A DNA stretch of 64,000 nt from an uncultured Terriglobales bacterium (GTDB taxonomy: Bacteria; Acidobacteriota; Terriglobia; Terriglobales; Acidobacteriaceae): contig CATPBJ010000017.1 in NCBI GenBank assembly GCA_955652395.1, forward strand, positions 1 to 64,000, in the 5' to 3' direction. The notes below the pieces were generated by a model. The model saw nothing but the letters and a program-made list of their open reading frames with translations. It did not search any database and was not told the DNA's origin. Positions 57,926 through 64,000 of this stretch are shown piece after piece. The stretch's first letter is position 1; the number at the start of each line of letters is the position of its first letter. The translations under genes and the position numbers were made by a program.

Positions 57926-58810
57926 TTATCTGGCAACGGCCAACTCACGGAAGGAGACGGTTTCAATCTCATTTGCCGCTAGCAAATCGCGGGTTGACGG
58001 CGAGGTCAGGAGGCGCAACTCCTGCTCGCGTGACTCGCGCAGCCGGGTGCGAACCCGTTGCAGATCGGCATCGTTATAGCCTGGGTGACATACCAGTTCC
58101 CAGGTTCCATCAGGAAGATTTTCCACCATGAGGCGGAGCAGCCGCTTATTCAGCGAACCCGTGGCTACGATAGCCAGAGTTCCATTCGGCGTCGATATTC
58201 CTGCTTGCTGCACCGCCTCGCGAAATTGCCTGGCCAGGCTCCGCAAGACGCCAACCTCTGTCCATCGCCTCCATAGGCTGGGGGATGCAGCCAGCTGAGA
58301 GCCCTGGATTCGTTCAAATGGATTTCGTATCGCCTTCACGCCACAGCTCGCCGCGGCCCGCAAGAGCGGACGAAGTACGTGCGGGAAAAGGTGCGTGTGT
58401 TTGTGCGAGTCGAGGTGAGTAACGGGGATGCCGGCCGACTGCAACTTGCGGATTTGGGCCGTGGCTTCAGCCTCGATCTCATTTTCAGCCAGGCGGCCCA
58501 GCAGGGCGACTGCTCCGAACCTGCCCATGCCTTCGCGGAAGTGTGGGTCGCCGGAGCTGTTGCCGGCGGGATCTAACAGACTGTGGACGTGTGTCTTGTC
58601 AAGCAGCGGAGCGCCGTCCACCAGCACCACATGACAGCCCACGCCCAGCCGAGTTCGGGATTGCGCCAGACCAGACGCTTCCTCAAAGGCCTGGCCGTTG
58701 GCCATCAGTGTTGCCGAGGTGACGACTCCGCGTTCGTGGGCTTCCACGATGCCGCGATTCACACCGGAAGTGAGTCCGAAATCGTCGGCATTGATAATCA
58801 GGCGGCGCAC
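57926..58810 (-). CDS. ChbG/HpnK (YdjC) family deacetylase
   Basis: 'RRLIINADDFGLTSGVNRGIVEAHERGVVTSATLMANG', 'VTHLDSHKHTHLFP'. Confidence 0.92.
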   Translation of the reverse strand: MRRLIINADDFGLTSGVNRGIVEAHERGVVTSATLMANGQAFEEASGLAQSRTRLGVGCHVVLVDGAPLLDKTHVHSLLDPAGNSSGDPHFREGMGRFGAVALLGRLAENEIEAEATAQIRKLQSAGIPVTHLDSHKHTHLFPHVLRPLLRAAASCGVKAIRNPFERIQGSQLAASPSLWRRWTEVGVLRSLARQFREAVQQAGISTPNGTLAIVATGSLNKRLLRLMVENLPDGTWELVCHPGYNDADLQRVRTRLRESREQELRLLTSPSTRDLLAANEIETVSFRELAVAR

Positions 58811-58878
58811 AGCGCCAGTCTAGCAGGGACGTGTGGAAAGACGCTTCCCCGCGGCCGCATCGACCGGCGGGGAGCAAA

Positions 58879-59115
58879 CTACTTCTTCGCGGCCCTGACT
58901 CTTGCCCACCGGGCTTTTTGAGCGCGGCGGATTGCAGCCCGGCCCTTGGCGCTCATGGGGCGACGCCTTCTCTTTTCTGCCGGCACGGGCTTGCTGCCAT
59001 GGTGTGTGTAGACTCCAGCAAACGCAGCCAGCGCCGCGTTCAATCCTGATAGCTGCTGCTGAACCCGGTCACGCTCTTTCTTCAACTGCCCGACAATCCT
59101 GGACAAGTCCGCCAT
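58879..59115 (-). CDS. small basic coiled-coil protein with histone-like lysine/arginine-rich tail
   Basis: 'MADLSRIVGQLKKERDRVQQQLSGLNAALAAFAG...RRRRPMSAKGRAAIRRAQKARWARVRAAKK'. Confidence 0.65.
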   Translation of the reverse strand: MADLSRIVGQLKKERDRVQQQLSGLNAALAAFAGVYTHHGSKPVPAEKRRRRPMSAKGRAAIRRAQKARWARVRAAKK

Positions 59116-59334
59116 TTCTGTAGATTCCCCCTGCTGCCGATTGTACAGCGTGGCAAGTTCTCACAGCGTGCCGACGGGTATGGCATGCCGCGACGGTTCA
59201 AGTGCCGCGAAGCGGCGCAAGAGTGCAGCCCAGGCGCAAGCCCGGGGTAAGGATTGGGAAATGACGGAGCCCTGAAAGGGCGAAAGAAAAGATTGTCGCC
59301 ACACAGACTTTCTCAAGCCCGCGCGGACCTTCCG

Positions 59335-60344
59335 CTATCGTTGACTGGAAGCACGGATCACGAGTCTAGAGGGCATGAGCACGGTCTTGGGAGTTGACCT
59401 GGACTCGCGCTGGATAATGCCAGCGCCAGTTTGGCTGCGCTAGTGCCCAACCCGTTGCTGTCCTGATCAATGCTGGTGAGCGGTACTCGTAACAGGTCAT
59501 CGTAATGCACGTTGCAGCAACCGACGACGGCAACATCTTTGGGAATCTGCAAGCCGGCATCCAGAATTGCCCGCAGCGCGCCCATGGCAATCGGATCATT
59601 GCAGCAAAACACGCCATCCGGTCTGGGATTGAGCTGCAGCAACTGTTTCATTCCGTTATAACCTGTTGCGTCACCCGCGTCATCGCCGTAGCCATATTTC
59701 ACGATGTACTCCGGCGGCAGTTCCAAGCCGTGCTGGGCCAGCGCCATCGAATAGCCGGATTGCCGGTCGAGGGCAGTGCTCACGTCCGAGCCGCCAATAT
59801 GCGCGATGGTCTTGCATCCGATCTCGATGAGATGGTTCGTGGCCATCACTCCGGCATTCCTGTCGTCGATTCCTACAAAGTTCGCCGAGATGCCGGGAAT
59901 CTTCCGATCCAGCAGAACATATGGAATTCCCTGGTCCTGCATCCAGCGCAGACTGTCCGCGTTCGACTGGGTGGAAGCCAATATGAGGGCATCGACCCGG
60001 CGCGCCAGCATCTGATTGATCTCTCGCCGCTCCATGTTGGGATCATCTTCCGAGGAAGAAATTATCAGGCTGTAATCCTGCGCCCGCAGCTTGGCCGAAA
60101 TTCCCTTCGCCACCTGGGCAAAGAAAGGATGCACCAGGTCGGGCACGATCAACCCAACAAGATTGGTGCGGCCGGTCACCAGAGTCCGCGCCGCTGGATT
60201 GGGCTGGTAACTGACTTCCTTCATCCGCTGCAGAACTCGTTTCCGGGTCTCGGCGCCGATATCCGAATGGTTCCGCAGGACCTTCGAAACTGTGACCACC
60301 GACACGCCCAAGTCACGGGCGATATCTTTCATTGTGGTTGGCAT
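59335..60344 (-). CDS. LacI-family transcriptional regulator, apparent frameshift near the 3' end
   Basis: 'MPTTMKDIARDLGVSVVTVSKVLRNHSDIGAETRKRVLQRMKEVSYQPN'; expected C-terminus 'IIQRESRSTPKTVLMPSRLVIRASSQR*' lies in another frame. Confidence 0.85.
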
Positions 60345-60411
60345 GAATTAATTATCACCCTGGCCTTGGGACTAAGGCCCGCAGCACAACTCCCCCTGGG
60401 ACGATAGGAAC

Positions 60412-61845
60412 TCATGGCGCAAGCTTCCGTTCTGCGGACGCTCGGTACAGCACGCTGCCGTGCGGCGGGAGCGTCACTGTGACGGAAGCCGCCGGGCCCA
60501 GATCTTTCCGCTCCCACAAGTCGCGCAACTCATATCTCGTACCTGTGATGCCCAGGTCTTTCCACGCATACTGAACTTTTTGGCTGGATTCGGTGAGATT
60601 GAATACTGCCAGGTAGTGGCTGTCCGCGGCGGATTGTGCCGCCCACACCACCGTCTTTTCCGTCGTGACCGCCAGATGATTTCCGGCTGAGTGCTGGTCT
60701 ACCGCGATAACCTCAGGATTGGTCAGCAACGCAGTCGTCCACGCATCGGTTTTGGGCAAGTCGCCGCCGACCATCAAAGGCGAAGCGAAGATGCACCACA
60801 GCGTAAGAAATGTTCTTTGCTCGTCGTGCGTAAGTCGAGTGTAGCGAGGCTGGCCCCAACCCGGAGCCGGCCCCAGATATCCCAGCGGCAGCATGTCAGC
60901 ATCCGGCCAATGTCCCGGTTGTGCCTTTCCCGCCCATTTCGCGACGTTTGCGAACTGATCTCCCAAACCCTGCGGATACTCGACCGTGCTGTGCCATAGG
61001 TCCCAGATATCATTCGAAATCCGCCACATCTGGGCATATTTCCGCATCTCGTCCGCCTTTTCCAGCGGAGCAGGCCCTGGCGACAAACTCAGAACGATCG
61101 GCCGACTGGTCTTGGCCACCGCCGTACTCAACATTCGGATCTCATCGCCCTTGTACGGACGGCTGCTGATGCAATCCACCTTGATCAAGTCCACGTCCCA
61201 ACTGGCATAAAGCTTCGCAATCGAATCGTAGTAGGCCTGGGCTCCCGTCTTCGAGCCATCAATGCCAAAGTTATCGAAGTTCCAGGGACAGATGTCGGAA
61301 GGGTCGGCAGCGTCATTGGCATGGAAAGACGACCCGGCTATGGGCAGATTCTTCTCCACTGCCTGTTTCGGAATACCGCGAAGAATGTGAATGCCAAATT
61401 TCAGGCCGAGCGAGTGCACATAGTCCGCCAGAGGTTTGAAGCCCGCATCATTCGCGGCAGACGGGAATCGGTTCACAGCCGGCGTGTAACGGCCGTACTG
61501 GTCGATGCTGTATAGCGAAGTCTTGGAATTTCCCTCCGGAATGGGGTTGGTGACAAACCACTCCATGTCCACCACAACGTATTGCCAGCCAAACGGCTTC
61601 AAGTGCTCGGCCAGCCATTGGGCGTTGGCTTTGACATCGGCCTCTTTGACCGTGGTGCCGTAGCCGTCCCAACTGTTCCATCCCATGGGCGGAGCCGCGG
61701 CCAACCCGGACGCTTCATTTTGTTGAGGCGCCGGCCCCGGAGGAGACGGCGGTTCTGCGCCTCCGGCCAAGCCACCGGCGCACAGAACGAAGACGAGGCT
61801 GAACCATAACCCGCGCCTCTTCGGTGAATGATCAACCTGCATCAT
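60412..61845 (-). CDS. GH27-type alpha-galactosidase, secreted
   Basis: 'TPPMGWNSWDGYG'-like 'APPMGWNSWDGYGTTVKEADV', 'YVVVDMEWFV', 'DVDLIKVDCISS', 'WRISNDIWDLW'. Confidence 0.92.
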   Translation of the reverse strand: MMQVDHSPKRRGLWFSLVFVLCAGGLAGGAEPPSPPGPAPQQNEASGLAAAPPMGWNSWDGYGTTVKEADVKANAQWLAEHLKPFGWQYVVVDMEWFVTNPIPEGNSKTSLYSIDQYGRYTPAVNRFPSAANDAGFKPLADYVHSLGLKFGIHILRGIPKQAVEKNLPIAGSSFHANDAADPSDICPWNFDNFGIDGSKTGAQAYYDSIAKLYASWDVDLIKVDCISSRPYKGDEIRMLSTAVAKTSRPIVLSLSPGPAPLEKADEMRKYAQMWRISNDIWDLWHSTVEYPQGLGDQFANVAKWAGKAQPGHWPDADMLPLGYLGPAPGWGQPRYTRLTHDEQRTFLTLWCIFASPLMVGGDLPKTDAWTTALLTNPEVIAVDQHSAGNHLAVTTEKTVVWAAQSAADSHYLAVFNLTESSQKVQYAWKDLGITGTRYELRDLWERKDLGPAASVTVTLPPHGSVLYRASAERKLAP

Positions 61846-62012
61846 TTACTTTACCGGTGAACTATACGACCGGAATGAGCGCTGTTCAAGCTGCGGAGCA
61901 AAGGCACCACGCATCGGAGGCGCCGTCCAGGGCAAGGGTTTCTTGGTAAGATTGTCCGAGCCCCCAGATGACCCATCTTCTGAAGGCCAGCGCATGCGGT
62001 TTTGAGAAGGTT

Positions 62013-62045
62013 GGGCGGCTAGCTCAGCTGGTTAGAGCGCCTGCC
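62013..62045 (+). pseudogene. truncated tRNA (5' half only; Val-like sequence)
   Basis: GGGCGGCTAGCTCAGCTGGTTAGAGCGCCTGCC: acceptor 5' strand, D-arm and anticodon-stem 5' strand, no matching 3' half downstream. Confidence 0.7.
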
Positions 62046-62598
62046 AGCCAAAGCCTTTGCCTTTCGATGTCACCCATTTTCTTTTCTTGCACTTACCTAC
62101 CACTGCATCTGGCCACATTGCCCTCGTTTGCCCATGATTACCCACCCGTGTGCACTGGCTGTGCACTGGACACGGGGAGAGACTATTTGAACTAATCGCT
62201 ATGAGTTTCTGAAAGTGCCCGCAAGATGGTGGCAAATTCGTTGTGTCCAGAGTAGGAGGAGCATTTAGGATGCGCGAGACAGATGTCCCAATCGGAAATT
62301 CCGGCTTAGCTATCAGCACGGACTGCTAGGGGGTGCTTCTTGCCGTGCGTCGGTCGTCCAATTGATCCGGAGCTGCTTTCCAACATTGCGGGGCTCGTGC
62401 GGGCTGGACATGAGTCACGCCGGTCGTCACCGATGATGTAGGCGGTGATTACAGTGAGCTGAGGCAACGTTTCGGCTACAACCCCATTGCCGTACCGAAT
62501 CAAGTCGGCGGGCAGGCTGGGTTGGGCGAGCGCGGGGGATCAGGGTACTAAAAGCGCAGGCGCGTTGTCGCCGCGATGGAGAAACCGGTCAGAGACGG

Positions 62599-62783
62599 CT
62601 GTCGGAAATGGTTGAATGCTGCAGGTCACATTTCTGCTGGACTACATCGGGCAGTTAGAGAGAGGGGAGAAGAGGCCGTCTCTCAATGCGTTGTTTGTTC
62701 TGGCGAAGACCTGTCGGATGCTACCGTCAGAAGTGCTCAAGGTCGTGGAGGAGAGGATGGCCTCCACATCGACTCACAGATAG
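62599..62783 (+). pseudogene. remnant of an XRE-family helix-turn-helix regulator
   Basis: 'LSEMVECCRSHF' then 'FLLDYIGQLERGEKRPSLNALFVLAKTCRMLPSEVLKVVEERM'; no start. Confidence 0.5.
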
Positions 62784-62920
62784 ACCCACCAGGAGATTAA
62801 CAAATCGGCAGGCCGAGCAAGACTCGGCGATAGCGGGAAATCTGAGCACTTCAACGGACTGCTCTGAGCGGATCGACCCCTTGCTGGAGGTTTAAGCCGC
62901 CCCCCTGTGCACCTGTGAAT

Positions 62921-64000
62921 TTACGGTTGTTTCCTCTCAACAATATTGTTGCCAAAGATGAAGCCTATTTCAGCCATGGCCCGAGGCTGGTTCTGATTCG
63001 TGCCCGTGCGACCGAAGGCGTCACCCGGCGTGATGCTGCTCGCATGAACAAAGGCAAGGTCTCCGCGAACGAAGAAGCCGCCGTATTGGAAGGTGGGCGT
63101 CACAGTGACCGACGTGGCCGCGCTGCCTGGACCGAACATCAGATTGACAGCTTGCTCAGAGGCTTTCCCCGAGCTGGCGATATATTCCCAGCGCACCGGG
63201 AGCGAGAAACCGTGTTTGAAGGTGCGATTCACTAAGATCGCACCGCCTTGGGTCGACGCCCCCTTCACAATGCCGATCTTCGCGTTGGTTGGCACATTGG
63301 TGTATTGCCAGTAGGGTTGGATGATCCAGGGCCCTTTCGTGTACGTGTAGATGACGTTGTAAATACTGCTGTTGTTTTGCACGGGTGTGGCGTAAGTCTG
63401 ACGGGCGGTCTGCCCGTAGTTTCCACCTGCCACGAATGCCAAGCTATGGGGCCCTTTGGCATAGGCTAAGGAACCCGACAGCCACGAGTAGCGGTTGGAG
63501 TAGAAGCCGTCGTTCCAACTCAGTGAGGCGGTGAACTTGCCCATGGTCTGATTCACTTGGATTCCGCGATTGACGGCGTTTTCCTGGTTCCACAACAGGC
63601 CGCGATGGATGTTCATGTTCTCGAAGGTGAAGGTGTACTCGGCGCCGATCAGCGTCGGTAGCGCGCCGATCAGGAAGGAGGTGTTCTTCAAAGAGGTGTT
63701 CTTCCCCCCCTGTAATTTCAGAAAGGCAACCGGCACCGGGCCGAAGAGGTTGCTCACCGTTTTGTCGGTGGCGAGGAACGGCGTCCCGAGAGCCGCAATA
63801 TTGTATGCGCCTGCTTGGAGGAAGAACTGAAACCAGCCGTCTGGCTTTTGAATAAATACTTGCCCGTTACTAAGAGCCGCTTGCGTGCTGTTATCGCCAG
63901 GTACGTAATTCCCCGTCCACATACCCAAACCGTCGAGAAGGCCGTTCACAGCGAGCTTGCCGAAAGGTCCGGTGTCGAAGACGGCTGGGGGGAGTCCCAG
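62921..64000 (-). CDS. outer-membrane beta-barrel porin-like protein, 5' partial at window edge
   Basis: alternating aromatic/Gly strands, 'SWNDGFYSNRYSWLSGSLAYAKGPHSLAFVAGGNYG', reading frame open to the window end. Confidence 0.7.
   Translation of the reverse strand: MGLPPAVFDTGPFGKLAVNGLLDGLGMWTGNYVPGDNSTQAALSNGQVFIQKPDGWFQFFLQAGAYNIAALGTPFLATDKTVSNLFGPVPVAFLKLQGGKNTSLKNTSFLIGALPTLIGAEYTFTFENMNIHRGLLWNQENAVNRGIQVNQTMGKFTASLSWNDGFYSNRYSWLSGSLAYAKGPHSLAFVAGGNYGQTARQTYATPVQNNSSIYNVIYTYTKGPWIIQPYWQYTNVPTNAKIGIVKGASTQGGAILVNRTFKHGFSLPVRWEYIASSGKASEQAVNLMFGPGSAATSVTVTPTFQYGGFFVRGDLAFVHASSITPGDAFGRTGTNQNQPRAMAEIGFIFGNNIVERKQP

Noticed and set aside
57926-58810. BshB deacetylase partner of BshA
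   Set aside because: Motifs match the ChbG/HpnK (YdjC) family, not the LmbE-like BshB family
62013-64000. Group I intron splitting a tRNA at the anticodon loop
   Set aside because: No matching 3' tRNA half (GCAGG...TTCGANTCC...GCCGCCC) found downstream in the window

Overview
The window is a GC-rich bacterial chromosome segment. Gene content and repeat style fit Acidobacteria (an inference, not tested). It is mostly ordinary core metabolism. Main clusters: an isoprenoid/envelope cluster on the minus strand (ispG-rseP-dxr-cdsA-uppS); two MacB-like permeases; a MazEF-type toxin-antitoxin pair beside gene remnants; fumC; a YpdA-like reductase, frataxin/CyaY, RNase T2 and ssb; a large minus-strand respiratory locus; icd, nrdR, thrC, bshA, a LacI regulator and a GH27 alpha-galactosidase; and a decayed zone after a truncated tRNA at 62.0 kb. 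The most interesting features are: (1) a split cytochrome b6/subunit IV-type bc complex encoded with a 1085-aa membrane-anchored cytochrome c carrying eight CxxCH motifs, a Rieske protein with a repeated N-terminal extension, a plastocyanin-like lipoprotein, and ctaA/ctaB/ABC/DUF420 assembly genes; (2) intergenic heptamer-periodic arrays sharing a CYGANNN-like word, often as inverted pairs; (3) two further families of palindromic repeats, one of which supplies the stop codon of a truncated, apparently active-site-dead 3-hydroxyacyl-CoA dehydrogenase-like protein; (4) a repeat-like in-frame insertion in a MidA-type methyltransferase. All family names come from reading protein sequences; no database search was run.
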